64,000 nt of DNA from the NCBI GenBank assembly GCA_029237695.1, contig JAQRGA010000042.1, forward strand, positions 992,001 through 1,056,000, given 5' to 3'. This document shows positions 8,633-18,111 of this stretch, piece by piece. The notes beneath the pieces were generated by a model that was not told the DNA's origin, searched no databases, and was given only the letters and a program-made list of their open reading frames with translations. The position numbers and the translations under genes were made by a program. The stretch's first letter is position 1. The number at the start of each line of letters is the position of its first letter. Origin of the DNA: Conchocele bisecta. Lineage: Eukaryota > Mollusca > Bivalvia > Lucinida > Thyasiridae.

Positions 8633-8920
8633 TTAATCCTTTTCGTATCCAATAAGCCCTCTATTTTTTAGATCAGTTACAAAATCTTCAATATGTACGG
8701 TAGAATCTTTTGGAATTCCATTTTCACAAGCTTCTTCTAACTCACTTAATATTTCTTTCAATGAATGTTTTCCATCCATTTTTTTCCAAATAAAAGCACT
8801 TACAGGGTCTAATCCAAAAGTTTCATTTGCATCTGGATCAAATAAAACAGCCCAGTCATCAAATTCTTCTCTGAAAACTACCATTGGGTTAACTGTTGGA
8901 ATATTAGTTTTTAAGTCCAT
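8633..8920 (-). CDS. PqqD-like RiPP recognition element, ScmD-like
   Basis: I place the start at 8920, where ATG is preceded by AAGGAG with eight bases between; an in-frame upstream ATG at 8962 has no such site. The product then has 95 residues. It shows the PqqD winged-helix pattern (DDWAVLFDPDANETFGLDPVSAF in two blocks, then FIWKKMDGKHSLKEI and a C-terminal helix). PqqD-type proteins bind the leader of the precursor and present it to the radical SAM enzyme. It sits immediately before the two radical SAM genes, as ScmD does. It has no cysteine except one near residue 73, so it is a binding protein rather than an enzyme. Confidence 0.82.
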   Translation of the reverse strand: MDLKTNIPTVNPMVVFREEFDDWAVLFDPDANETFGLDPVSAFIWKKMDGKHSLKEILSELEEACENGIPKDSTVHIEDFVTDLKNRGLIGYEKD

Positions 8921-9030
8921 TTTTCTACTCCTTAAATTTTGTTTTTTTATTTTATAAATCATTGATTTGGTATTTTTTTCTATGTATTTAGCATATTCTG
9001 ACTATTTTAGAATGTCAAGTATAAAATTTA

Positions 9031-10272
9031 TCATTCCTTTAACCAGTTTAAAATCTGTATATAATTAATGGATTTATTTTCTAAATTATTATTTTTCTTT
9101 AAAAAATATAAAATAAAAGTTTTTTTAAAATAATTTTTTAGAATAAATAGAGCTCTTGGAATATAATAAAAATATTTCTTATTTGAGTTTTCATCTAAAC
9201 CATAAGTTCTACAAATTACATGAGTAGAAAAAAAACCATAAAACAGATATATAATTTTTTCTTTTAATGAACGATTTTGAAATTCACTGATAATGTTATC
9301 TTCAACACTATGTGCATTTGTATTTACGACAGATAATAGATGATTTTCTATTATTTCCATTATCTGATAATTTTCAGTAGTGAACTTATTGATCTCATCA
9401 TAAAAATCATTTAATTTTGTATTAAAAATATTTTCTACCGAAGAGATAATAATAAAAAGAATTTTATTAATGTTCCAAATTTTAGCCCTATCTTTTACAA
9501 TATTCCAATTGATATTTTCTTTACTAATTAAGTTATGAATGTCTAACATTTTAATTAGACACTGTTTGAATTTATCCTGAACTATTTCCATACATAAGTG
9601 AAGAATAATATCTTCTACAGACATAGTATAGCCTATTTTTCCTTTAATATCTTTTTGTTCAGCTCTATTCCATATATTATCTGTATTGATGCGAACTTCC
9701 GGAGTTCCCGGTAGTTTGACAAATTTTAATTCACAGTGAAGTTCAATTGCACGCTTATTTGACATTATAAGTTCTGGTAGATGTTTTTCATGTTTTAGCC
9801 AGGTTTCAGGTTCAAATTTACGATTGAACCTATACCCTAGCTCTTGAATTAATTCTGCTACATGCATAGCATCATCTTTTTTGACAAGCAGATCTATGTC
9901 ATGCATCGTTCTTGTTACAGGATTATTATAATATTTATCTCCTAAATAAACACCTTTTATCAGGATTACATCCAAATTTTGCTCATTAGTAATACTTAAA
10001 ATTTTATTTAGATCATGTGCTCCCTTCATGTACTCTGCAGAAGCTGCATGATAATATATTTTTAAATTATTTAATATATTTTTAGGAACAAGTTCAGCAT
10101 GCTGTCTAGTTTTAGAATAAAATAGTGGACATACTTCAAAAAAAGTTAAGAAATTAAATACTTTATACCAATCATTTTCTTTTATACGTGATAAAAAATT
10201 ATAGATTTGTTTATTGTCTTCAGTCACAAGTATGGAACAAATTATTTTTTTGAAGATTAAATCTTTTGGCAT
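9031..10272 (-). CDS. nucleotidyltransferase-fold protein (NTP_transf_5 type), first gene of the RiPP operon
   Basis: The 413-residue protein has the pattern LIKGVYL at residues 104-110 and HDIDLLV at 124-130, with Asp125 and Asp127 as likely metal ligands; this is the family often annotated as uncharacterised nucleotidyltransferase and found beside HPr-kinase-like proteins in RiPP clusters. The C-terminal third is helical, rich in Asn, Lys and Ile, and unassigned. The ribosome site CAGAGGAAGAGT precedes ATG. It reads away from the XRE-PAS gene over a shared 150-base control region. It may transfer a nucleotide to the peptide or to another cluster protein; this has to be shown. Confidence 0.78.
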   Translation of the reverse strand: MPKDLIFKKIICSILVTEDNKQIYNFLSRIKENDWYKVFNFLTFFEVCPLFYSKTRQHAELVPKNILNNLKIYYHAASAEYMKGAHDLNKILSITNEQNLDVILIKGVYLGDKYYNNPVTRTMHDIDLLVKKDDAMHVAELIQELGYRFNRKFEPETWLKHEKHLPELIMSNKRAIELHCELKFVKLPGTPEVRINTDNIWNRAEQKDIKGKIGYTMSVEDIILHLCMEIVQDKFKQCLIKMLDIHNLISKENINWNIVKDRAKIWNINKILFIIISSVENIFNTKLNDFYDEINKFTTENYQIMEIIENHLLSVVNTNAHSVEDNIISEFQNRSLKEKIIYLFYGFFSTHVICRTYGLDENSNKKYFYYIPRALFILKNYFKKTFILYFLKKNNNLENKSINYIQILNWLKE

Positions 10273-10321
10273 ACTCTTCCTCTGTTTTTTATTAATTTTT
10301 ATAATGTTTTTTGGATATTTC

Positions 10322-10410
10322 TATATATAATAGATTATTTAATGTAAAAAATATTGAAATAATTTCTTATTTGCTGTTTATTTAAAAAATAAGAGGAAAT
10401 AATTTCTTAT
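10322..10410. promoter_or_regulatory. divergent control region with a 15-base direct repeat
   Basis: Between the RiPP operon and the XRE-PAS gene the sequence GAAATAATTTCTTAT occurs at 10356-10370 and again at 10396-10410, 40 bases apart (about four helical turns). The second copy is also part of an inverted repeat, ATAAGA followed by TCTTAT. For the minus strand a TTTACA / TATATA pair (10348 to 10322) with roughly 15-17 bases between could be the -35 and -10 of the RiPP operon, directly next to the first repeat copy. The layout fits binding of a dimeric regulator at two sites, most simply the XRE-PAS protein itself. Confidence 0.5.
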
Positions 10411-10426
10411 AAAATTAAAAGATGTG

Positions 10427-11170
10427 ATGATTGAAATTATGAAAGCTAATATCAAAAAAATTATAGAATTTAGAAAGTTAAAATCTATATCAATAAACAA
10501 ATTTGCTGAACTTTTGGGTATTTCTACTCGTACTATTTATAATTGGGAAAATAAAAAATCAAATCCAGGAAAAACAGATTTGATGGCTATTGCTCATTTA
10601 TTAGATATTAAATTAAATGATATATCTGATTACAGAGAGACAAGATTTTTTTACGAAAAACCTAATTTACAAAAAGGTGATGCTCTTAAAGAAAGTGCTA
10701 ATTATCTTAAATATATAATTAATAATATGCCGTGCGGTGAGTATGCTAAATTAGAACCTATTCTTGATTCCTATAATGATATATATAAATTAAATAGAGA
10801 AAATATTAGACTTAAAGAAAGAGTTTTTAAGCTTAATTTTATTCTTGATTCTATAGATTCTGCTGTATATGTTAAAAATTCTAAGCAAATTGTGACATAT
10901 GTGAATCAAAAGTTTATGAATATACTGTCTGAAAAATTTATCGAAGGAGAGATAATCGGACATAAATTTTCTGATATATTACCTATAAATGAAATAAAAC
11001 CTATTATTAGTTTAGAAAAAGAGGTTTTTAATGGCAATTTTATTTACAATAAATCCATAAAATTTCCATTTTGCGATCAAAGTAAAATGTATGCTATATC
11101 TATAGTTCCAAATTTTTCAAAAAATTGTGTCAATGAAATTCTTATAACACTTATCCCTCTACCATGTTGA
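10427..11170 (+). CDS. XRE-family regulator with PAS domain
   Basis: The first 65 residues form a Cro/CI-type helix-turn-helix (SINKFAELLGISTRTIYNWE). After a helical linker, residues about 140-247 read as a PAS domain (LDSIDSAVYVKNSKQIVTYV, then GHKFSDILP). The start is ATG at 10427, or 10439; neither has a Shine-Dalgarno, and a GTG at 10424 is also possible. Being divergent from the RiPP operon and next to a duplicated 15-base motif, it is the best candidate for a local regulator that senses a small molecule or redox state through the PAS domain. The C-terminus has no enzyme or dimer motif I can name. Confidence 0.75.
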   Translation: MIEIMKANIKKIIEFRKLKSISINKFAELLGISTRTIYNWENKKSNPGKTDLMAIAHLLDIKLNDISDYRETRFFYEKPNLQKGDALKESANYLKYIINNMPCGEYAKLEPILDSYNDIYKLNRENIRLKERVFKLNFILDSIDSAVYVKNSKQIVTYVNQKFMNILSEKFIEGEIIGHKFSDILPINEIKPIISLEKEVFNGNFIYNKSIKFPFCDQSKMYAISIVPNFSKNCVNEILITLIPLPC

Positions 11171-11657
11171 ATAAAACAGTTCTTAACTTTTTATTTTTAA
11201 TCGTTTTATAAGTATTTCCTTCATTTTTATAATCCGTACATTTATTTTAATTATGCCCATATAATAATTTATCTACAACTTAAAGTCAATTTTTACTTTA
11301 TATCTATAATTTATCAAAAATTAGCTGTAAACGATTTATGGCAATTGCAGTCTGATCTGCTAATGATTGAGAGAAATCATATTCTTCAGGATTTTAAAAT
11401 AGTAATTTATTAATAAGTTTAAGATTAATTATTACAATTTTAGATTCACCAATTTTCAACCAATTTTTTTGAGTATATAGCCAATTGGAATGATTTAAGA
11501 AAATACATAAACAATTAAAAGAAAAACCTGCTGACAATGATATTATTTTTTTTGGCGATGCTGTACATCCTTAATTACTAGTTTTTAGTTTTTATAAGAA
11601 AAAAGTCCATTCCGTGTTTATTTAAATGAGGAGAGTTTGTCTGCATGAGCAATGATT
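11171..11657. other. gene-less region with an IS630-type remnant
   Basis: No intact gene is present in these 487 bases. The one readable piece is the transposase remnant at 11498-11574, listed separately. The rest is AT-rich and I see no structured RNA. Confidence 0.45.
11498..11574 (+). pseudogene. IS630-family transposase remnant
   Basis: A 25-codon stretch reads KKIHKQLKEKPADNDIIFFG and then DAVHP before a stop. The end resembles the DAVHP block around a catalytic Asp of the IS630/Tc1-type DDE transposase. No flanking transposase sequence or terminal repeats are visible, so it is a deep remnant. The assignment rests on a short motif recalled from the family. Confidence 0.4.
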
Positions 11658-12749
11658 TTATTTGTCAGTGAGGGGATTAGGCAGGCTTTTATAAATATAA
11701 TCTGTAATATCAGCGAAATAACCAAATAGTATTTCCTTTTTATCAATAATCCTAACATTGAAATGTGTTTTTAATATTCTTAATCCTTTTTTCGGATGGT
11801 TATATTTGAATATTGTCGGCTTTTTGTGATTTGCCTGATTTACATAATATAACATTCTTTTATGATCTTCTTTATCAATATATTTACACCATAGTTTTGT
11901 GTCTTTTCTTAGGTCGGATTCTGTCAAGGCTAAAACTTCATATACACCTCTTGAAATAAATACATATTCATTTTTATTCAATTTTGCAGAAAAATAACAT
12001 GTTTCAGGGATTTCATTTAGTGCTAATGCCATAATTTTAATTCTATAATTAGCCTGTTCTATTATTTGAAGATCTGATTTATCTACTAAATGCCCTATCA
12101 AATATTCGATACCATCATATTTATATGTCCTTACTCTGAGTCCATATAGGTGTTTTTTTATTTTTATATTATTTACTGCAATTTTATTTATTTCTGCTTT
12201 AGCTTCTGTATATCTAATTTTTATTCTTGCATCTAAGGGGATTAATGTATTGAAAAAGTAATTTATATTTTCTTTTGAAAGATTAAAATGCTGATAAAAT
12301 CTTTCTGACGCGAGAATTAATATAAAACCCTTATTTGTTTTCATCCTCAAATATAGTAAACTTGGACTTTTTAAAAATGCATATTGATAATAATTAAGCT
12401 GATCCTGTAGATAGTCATTTTCTTTTAATATCGTATTATGCAATGATTTTATCTCTTTAAGATAAGATTTATCTTCTTCTTCAAAATTATATTTATTTAA
12501 TATATTATTCAATTCTATTTTTCGCGTGTTGAGTGAAAAACTGTTTTGAAAGTCATTGAGTTTTGATATTTCCTGTACTGGTACATCTAATATTATAGCC
12601 AAAATTCTGATGTCGTTATGCGTAGGAGTAACTTCACCTTTTTCCCATCTCCAGTAAGTCGAAGGATTAATATTGCAAATTTCACATATTTTTTTTATTT
12701 TTATTTTTTTTGCTTTTCTGATTTTTTTAGCAACAATGTGATAGAACAT
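11658..12749 (-). CDS. second XRE-family regulator with PAS-like domains
   Basis: The 363-residue product begins with a helix-turn-helix (residues about 6-60, CEICNINPSTYWRWEKG). It has a helical linker with LKEIKSLHNTIL near 105-115. A first PAS-like region follows at about 125-225 and a second at about 245-355, ending in FGYFADITDYIY, the usual PAS/PAC end. It is organised like the 10427 gene but longer, so the two are probably distant paralogs. A GGGAT ribosome site lies six bases before ATG. It is divergent from ygeW with 252 bases between and may regulate the purine-catabolism genes; this is only suggested by position. Confidence 0.72.
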   Translation of the reverse strand: MFYHIVAKKIRKAKKIKIKKICEICNINPSTYWRWEKGEVTPTHNDIRILAIILDVPVQEISKLNDFQNSFSLNTRKIELNNILNKYNFEEEDKSYLKEIKSLHNTILKENDYLQDQLNYYQYAFLKSPSLLYLRMKTNKGFILILASERFYQHFNLSKENINYFFNTLIPLDARIKIRYTEAKAEINKIAVNNIKIKKHLYGLRVRTYKYDGIEYLIGHLVDKSDLQIIEQANYRIKIMALALNEIPETCYFSAKLNKNEYVFISRGVYEVLALTESDLRKDTKLWCKYIDKEDHKRMLYYVNQANHKKPTIFKYNHPKKGLRILKTHFNVRIIDKKEILFGYFADITDYIYKSLPNPLTDK

Positions 12750-13001
12750 TTAAATCCCTATTAATTTATTGAATTAGCTGAATAATTTTTAATCTATCAC
12801 CAGTATTATGATATTAAATAGCTCAATTGTCAATAAATAAAATAATAATATGCAATTTGCAATGAAAATATTGATGATTTTTCCTATCTATTAATATGGG
12901 ATTTAGTTAAATTGTTTAATTTAATATTCAATCAAAAAATAATTTATTTGCCTAATCAGGTATTTAATAACTAAGAAAAAATTTAAGTGAGAGAATTGAA
13001 G

Positions 13002-14198
13002 ATGGATAGAATCGGTTTGAACGAAATGATAAAAGAGTTGTCAAAGAAAAGAACTAATAATATGTACTTGAATGATTTTTTTCATACATGGCAGAAAACA
13101 GATGATGAAATACAGGCAACTTACCTCGTAGCAGATCTTCTCAGAGGAATGAGAGAGAATAATATTTCAACTAAAATATTTGAAAGCGGATTGGGTATTT
13201 CTTTATTTAGAGATAATTCTACAAGAACTAGATTCAGTTATGCAAGTGCATGTAATTTGCTTGGTTTGGCTGTTCAGGACTTAGATGAAGGAAAATCTCA
13301 GGTTGCCCATGGTGAAACAGTCCGTGAAACAGCTAATATGATTTCTTTTATGGCAGACGTTATCGGTATTCGTGATGATATGTATATTGGAAAAGGTTAC
13401 ACATATATGAAAGAAGTTGCTGAATCAGTTTATCAGGGACATCTTGACGGCGTACTCGAGCAGAGACCTACACTTGTTAACCTGCAGTGTGATATTGACC
13501 ATCCAACTCAATCTATGTCAGACGCTCTTCATATTATTAATCACTTTGGTGGAATCGAAAATCTTAAGGGCAAAAAAATTGCTATGACATGGGCATATTC
13601 GCCTTCATATGGAAAACCTTTGTCAGTTCCTCAGGGTATAGTTGGTTTATTAACTCGTTTTGGAATGGATGTTTCATTAGCGCATCCTGAAGGTTATGAA
13701 ATAATGCCTGAAGTTGAAGATGTAGCACGTGTGAACAGTACAAGGTGCGGTGGAACTTTTACTAAAACTAATAATATGGCCGATGCATTTAAAGATGCTG
13801 ATATCGTTTATCCTAAAAGCTGGGCTCCTTTTGCTGCAATGGAAAAAAGAACAGAGTTTTACGGTAATGGCGATACAGACGGTATTAATAGGCTTGAAAA
13901 AGACTTACTAGCTCAAAATGCTAATCATAAAGATTGGGAATGCACTGAAGAGTTAATGAAAACAACTAAAGAAGGTAAAGCTCTTTATATGCATTGTCTT
14001 CCTGCTGATATTACAGGCGTAAGCTGTAAAGAGGGTGAAGTTGAAGCATCTGTATTTGAAAGATATAGAATACCTCTCTACAAAGAAGCCAGTTATAAAC
14101 CTTATATTATTGCTGCTATGATTTTCTTGAGCAAGATTAAAAATCCTTCAGAAAAATTAATAGAAATGGTAAAAAATGATATTAAAAGGATATTATAA
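13002..14198 (+). CDS. ygeW: knotted carbamoyltransferase YgeW
   Basis: From ATG at 13002 (GAGAG ribosome-type site; an in-frame GTG lies at 12987) the product has 398 residues. It has the carbamoyl-phosphate site FRDNSTRTRF near residue 70, HGETVRETANMI, CDIDHPTQSM, WAYSPSYGKPLSVPQG and HCLPAD near 330, all characteristic of YgeW. YgeW is an ornithine/aspartate transcarbamoylase relative tied to anaerobic purine (urate) breakdown, where it handles a ureido intermediate and frees carbamoyl phosphate. It is followed by ygfK after 90 bases and leads an island with ygeY and arcC. Confidence 0.93.
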   Translation: MDRIGLNEMIKELSKKRTNNMYLNDFFHTWQKTDDEIQATYLVADLLRGMRENNISTKIFESGLGISLFRDNSTRTRFSYASACNLLGLAVQDLDEGKSQVAHGETVRETANMISFMADVIGIRDDMYIGKGYTYMKEVAESVYQGHLDGVLEQRPTLVNLQCDIDHPTQSMSDALHIINHFGGIENLKGKKIAMTWAYSPSYGKPLSVPQGIVGLLTRFGMDVSLAHPEGYEIMPEVEDVARVNSTRCGGTFTKTNNMADAFKDADIVYPKSWAPFAAMEKRTEFYGNGDTDGINRLEKDLLAQNANHKDWECTEELMKTTKEGKALYMHCLPADITGVSCKEGEVEASVFERYRIPLYKEASYKPYIIAAMIFLSKIKNPSEKLIEMVKNDIKRIL

Positions 14199-14288
14199 TT
14201 TATAGCTATTCTTTGCTTTTGTCTGTTTTCTAATTATATATAAAAATATAAAATTTATTAATCGCTTACTTTTGAAGGAATCTATCTG

Positions 14289-17200
14289 ATGTCTGATAAA
14301 TTTATGCCACTTAGTATGGAAGCCCTTACACATTGGGTTTTTGAAGAACTAGAGAAAAAAAACTCAATTTTTGGTATTCCTAAAGATCTTTTTTTTACTC
14401 CTCAACCTTCTGACAAATTTTCATTGAATATATACGGTTCAAAACTTGATACTCCTTTTGGTTTAGCGGCTGGTCCACATACTCAAATGGCACAAAATAT
14501 TATTGTTTCATGGTTATGTGGTGGTCGTTTTATTGAATTAAAAACTGTCCAGACACTCGATGAGCTGGAAGTATCAAAACCTTGTATTGATATTCTTGAT
14601 GTTGGTTATAATGTTGAATGGTCTCAGGAATTAACACTTACACAGTCTATTGACGAGTATGTTAGAGCTTGGGTTATTATCCATGCATTACATAAGAAGT
14701 TTGGTTTTATAGATGATAAACCAGGTATTATTTTTAGTACCAGTGTTGGGTATAATATGGAAGGTATTTTGCAGGATAATATGCAAAACTTTTTGAAAAA
14801 AATTGTTAACTCAGCTGATATGGTGGAAAAATATACTGAAATAGTTGCTAAATATTGTCCTGAAGTAAAAAATATCGAAATACCTGCTCAATTGTCTAAT
14901 AATGTCACCCTTTCAACTATGCACGGATGTCCTCCTGATGAAATAGGAAAAATTGCTTCTTATTTAATACAGGAATGGGGTTTTCATACTAATGTGAAGT
15001 TGAACCCTACACTGCTTGGTTCTGAAACTTTGAGAGGAATCTTAAATAAGGAGCTTGGTTTTCGTGAAATTACAGTACCTGATATAGCTTTTGAACATGA
15101 TTTGAAATATCCTGATGCACTACTTCTTTTACGAGACCTTCAGGCTAAAGCTGATAAAAAAGGTGTAACTTTTGGAGTCAAACTTTCTAATACACTTGAA
15201 GTTGAAAACCATAGAGATATTTTCAAAAAAGAAGAAAAAATGATGTACCTTTCAGGGCGTCCATTACAGGCTGTTACTGTTAATCTTGCAAAAAAACTTT
15301 CGATTGAGTTTAACGGACAGCTATTAATGTCATATGCAGGTGGAGCAGACTGCTTTAATATTGCAGAACTTCTTTATTCAGGAATGAAAACTATTACTGT
15401 ATGTTCAGATGTATTACGTCCTGGTGGCTATACAAGGATGTTGCAGTACATAGAAAATACTGTCAAAGCTTATTCTGATGTATCTGCAAAAGACACTGAT
15501 GATTATATCTGCAAAACTGCAAAAAATTTTACAGGATATAAAGCGTTGTCAAATATTACAGAGAAAACAGAATTAGTTAAAGCTTCTGCACTCTTAAATC
15601 TTCAAGAATATGCTAATTATGTATTAAGCGATCCTTTATTGCTTAGAGATACTTTTGAAAGAAAACATACTAAAACATCTAGAGAGCTTGGACTTTTTGA
15701 CTGCATTAAAGCCCCATGTACTGATGAATGTCCTATTAGTCAAAAAGCTGCTGAATATATTGAATGTGTAGATAATAAGGATATTCAAAAAGCTGCTGAA
15801 TTGATTCGGGAAGATAACCCAATTCCTAATATTCTCGGACGTGCCTGTAATCATCAGTGTGAAACGACATGCACAAGAACGCACTATGATGAACCTATTG
15901 CCATTCGTGAATTGAAACGCTATATCATGGACAACGGTGCTATTCCTACTTTTGAAAAAGAAGCAGATAAAGATATTAATGTTGCAGTTATCGGTGCAGG
16001 ACCATGTGGCTTATCTACAGCTTATTTCTTATTGCAGAAAGGCTATTCTATAACTATATTTGAGGAAAAATCAACACCGGCAGGAATGGTAAATGAAACA
16101 ATACCTATTTACAGAGCTATTCCTTCTTCTATATCCAGTGATATTGATGTAATCAAAGAACTTGGTGTTAAAATTGAATACGGCAAAAAAGTTGGTACTG
16201 ATATTACTGTCTCCAATTTAAAATCACAAGGTTTTAAATATATTGTTATTGCTGCCGGTGCACAAAAAGGTATGGCTCTTGGAATTAAAGGTGAAGATAA
16301 AAAAGGCGTAATAGATGGTATTGAGTTTCTCCGAGGAGCTAGAAAAAATAGAGCCATTGATCTTGGAACATCAATTGCAGTTATCGGTGCCGGTGATGTT
16401 GCAATGGACTGTGGCAGAGTTGCAAACCGCTTAACAGGCGGCAAAGTTACTGTTGTATATCGACGTACTATTGAAGAAATGCCTGCTCATAAAGAAGAAC
16501 TTGATGGATTGCGTGAAGAAGGCATTGAAATTAAAGAATTATCTTCTCCAAAAGAAGTTATATCTGAGAATGGTAGAATCAAAGCACTGAGATGTGCAAA
16601 AATGCGTTTAGGTGAACCTGATGATTCAGGAAGAAGAAGACCTGTTGAAATACCCGGTGAAGAATTTGATATAGAACTTGATAATCTAATTATTGCTATA
16701 GGACAGCAACCTGACTTTGATTTTTTTGATGGTAATGCCATTGAATTAAATAGAAAAGGTTATATAAATGTTGATCCTCAAACTATGTCTACTTCTACTA
16801 AAAATATTTTTGCTGGCGGAGATGCCATTGAGAATGGTCCTCTAACTATAGTAAAAGCTTGTGATGATGGCAAAAAAATTGCTGCATCTATCGAATATAT
16901 AGAAACAGGTAGTATTATTAATGACAGTTTGAGTATTGATGAAGATGTTGATTATTTTGAAATACTCAAGAAAAAATCTTATAGAGAATTCAGAGTAGAA
17001 GTACCTGAACTGCCTTTGGAAAAGAGAGATGGATTTGATGAAGTTATTCAAACTCTTTCTGATGCGGATGCTGTAAAAGAAGCAGCCCGTTGCTTAAAAT
17101 GCCATACCATTTGCAGTACCTGTACAACAGTATGTCCAAATAGAGCAATATTCACTTATAGGACAATTCCTATGAGTTTAGACTTGCCAGTGTTTAGGAT

Positions 17201-17648
17201 TGACAATAAGAAATTGAATGTTATTGGTTCTGAGATATTTAAATTAGAACAAAAATATCAAACAGCGATATTTACTGCATTTTGCAATGAATGTGCAAAT
17301 TGCACTTCTTTTTGTCCGGCAGGTGGAAGTCCATATAAGGATAAACCTCGTTTTTATACTGATCAAATAGAATTTGATGGTCAGGATAATAATGCATTCA
17401 TGCTCTTTAATAATTCTATTATCGGTAAATTTAATGATGAAATTTTCAAATTAACAGTTTCTGGTTCTACCTTATCCTGTAGCTGTAATATGTATGAAAT
17501 TAATCTTAATAGAGATAATTTTAATATGCTGTCAGAAGAAGAAGTTTTAACGGAATCTTCAAATACAGAGTCACTTAAAGCCTTTGCAATCATGTATGCT
17601 TTGTATGTGGGTGTTAAAACATCAAAACCTGGAATGCCTATTAATTAG
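14289..17648 (+). CDS. ygfK: YgfK, multi-domain Fe-S flavoprotein (annotated putative selenate reductase)
   Basis: The 1119-residue protein starts after a GAAGGAA site. It has a dihydroorotate-dehydrogenase-like N-terminal half (HGCPPDEIG near 220; SYAGGAD near 355). Then come Fe-S cysteines near 472-520 (CTDECP, CNHQCETTC). A GltD-type FAD/NADPH region follows, with VIGAGPCGLS near 565 and VIGAGDVAMDCGR near 698. C-terminal ferredoxin-like clusters lie near 934 (CLKCHTICSTC) and 999 (CNECANCTSFCPAG). The old name comes from E. coli; recent work places it in anaerobic urate reduction. Here it lies between ygeW and the PLP enzyme gene and is followed by a strong hairpin terminator. Confidence 0.92.
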   Translation: MSDKFMPLSMEALTHWVFEELEKKNSIFGIPKDLFFTPQPSDKFSLNIYGSKLDTPFGLAAGPHTQMAQNIIVSWLCGGRFIELKTVQTLDELEVSKPCIDILDVGYNVEWSQELTLTQSIDEYVRAWVIIHALHKKFGFIDDKPGIIFSTSVGYNMEGILQDNMQNFLKKIVNSADMVEKYTEIVAKYCPEVKNIEIPAQLSNNVTLSTMHGCPPDEIGKIASYLIQEWGFHTNVKLNPTLLGSETLRGILNKELGFREITVPDIAFEHDLKYPDALLLLRDLQAKADKKGVTFGVKLSNTLEVENHRDIFKKEEKMMYLSGRPLQAVTVNLAKKLSIEFNGQLLMSYAGGADCFNIAELLYSGMKTITVCSDVLRPGGYTRMLQYIENTVKAYSDVSAKDTDDYICKTAKNFTGYKALSNITEKTELVKASALLNLQEYANYVLSDPLLLRDTFERKHTKTSRELGLFDCIKAPCTDECPISQKAAEYIECVDNKDIQKAAELIREDNPIPNILGRACNHQCETTCTRTHYDEPIAIRELKRYIMDNGAIPTFEKEADKDINVAVIGAGPCGLSTAYFLLQKGYSITIFEEKSTPAGMVNETIPIYRAIPSSISSDIDVIKELGVKIEYGKKVGTDITVSNLKSQGFKYIVIAAGAQKGMALGIKGEDKKGVIDGIEFLRGARKNRAIDLGTSIAVIGAGDVAMDCGRVANRLTGGKVTVVYRRTIEEMPAHKEELDGLREEGIEIKELSSPKEVISENGRIKALRCAKMRLGEPDDSGRRRPVEIPGEEFDIELDNLIIAIGQQPDFDFFDGNAIELNRKGYINVDPQTMSTSTKNIFAGGDAIENGPLTIVKACDDGKKIAASIEYIETGSIINDSLSIDEDVDYFEILKKKSYREFRVEVPELPLEKRDGFDEVIQTLSDADAVKEAARCLKCHTICSTCTTVCPNRAIFTYRTIPMSLDLPVFRIDNKKLNVIGSEIFKLEQKYQTAIFTAFCNECANCTSFCPAGGSPYKDKPRFYTDQIEFDGQDNNAFMLFNNSIIGKFNDEIFKLTVSGSTLSCSCNMYEINLNRDNFNMLSEEEVLTESSNTESLKAFAIMYALYVGVKTSKPGMPIN

Positions 17649-17660
17649 TTATAGTTAATG

Positions 17661-17700
17661 AAATAGGAGTTCAGGTTGTAGCTTGCACTCCTATTTTATT
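17661..17700 (+). terminator. rho-independent terminator after ygfK
   Basis: A perfect 10-base stem AAATAGGAGT (17661-17670) and ACTCCTATTT (17687-17696), with a 16-base loop and TTATT after it, lies 12 bases past the ygfK stop codon. It separates ygeW-ygfK from the downstream half of the island. Confidence 0.75.
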
Positions 17701-18111
17701 GCCCCAGTATTTAAAAGATCTTGCATAAAATGATTTATAAATTATTATATATTAAAATAAGTTAATGACTATCAGTAAAATCGCCTTTAAAATATATTAA
17801 TATTCACCATATGAAAATTAATTTTTCGGCATAGAATATGAATATAGGCATTCATCAACAATCAGAATAAGTTTAGGTGAGAATTAGTAATTTGCCCCGC
17901 TTTACTAAAATAAAATATTGCTAAATGGAAGATAGCATCAAGATTATTTCATTATGAGATATTTAAATTATTTTTTTTAAAGATCATTCTTTGTCAGATC
18001 CATAGAAGTTTATACATTAGCAATATCAAGAAAATATCGACAAAATATTAATTAAAGATAATAATAAATTTTGAATAACATTTAACACACGAATTTTTTG
18101 GAGGAAGAACA
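17701..18111. other. gene-less gap upstream of the PLP-enzyme gene
   Basis: No open frame or RNA gene was seen in these 411 AT-rich bases. It must hold the promoter of the downstream genes. A strong GGAGGAAG ribosome site lies at the right end, just before ATG at 18112. Confidence 0.5.

Noticed and set aside
8921..8962. N-terminal extension of the PqqD-like protein
   Set aside because: The extended frame has no ribosome site, while AAGGAG stands eight bases before the inner ATG at 8920.
16109..16741. Minus-strand frames inside ygfK
   Set aside because: They are shadows of the long ygfK frame, with typical low-complexity composition and no start signals.
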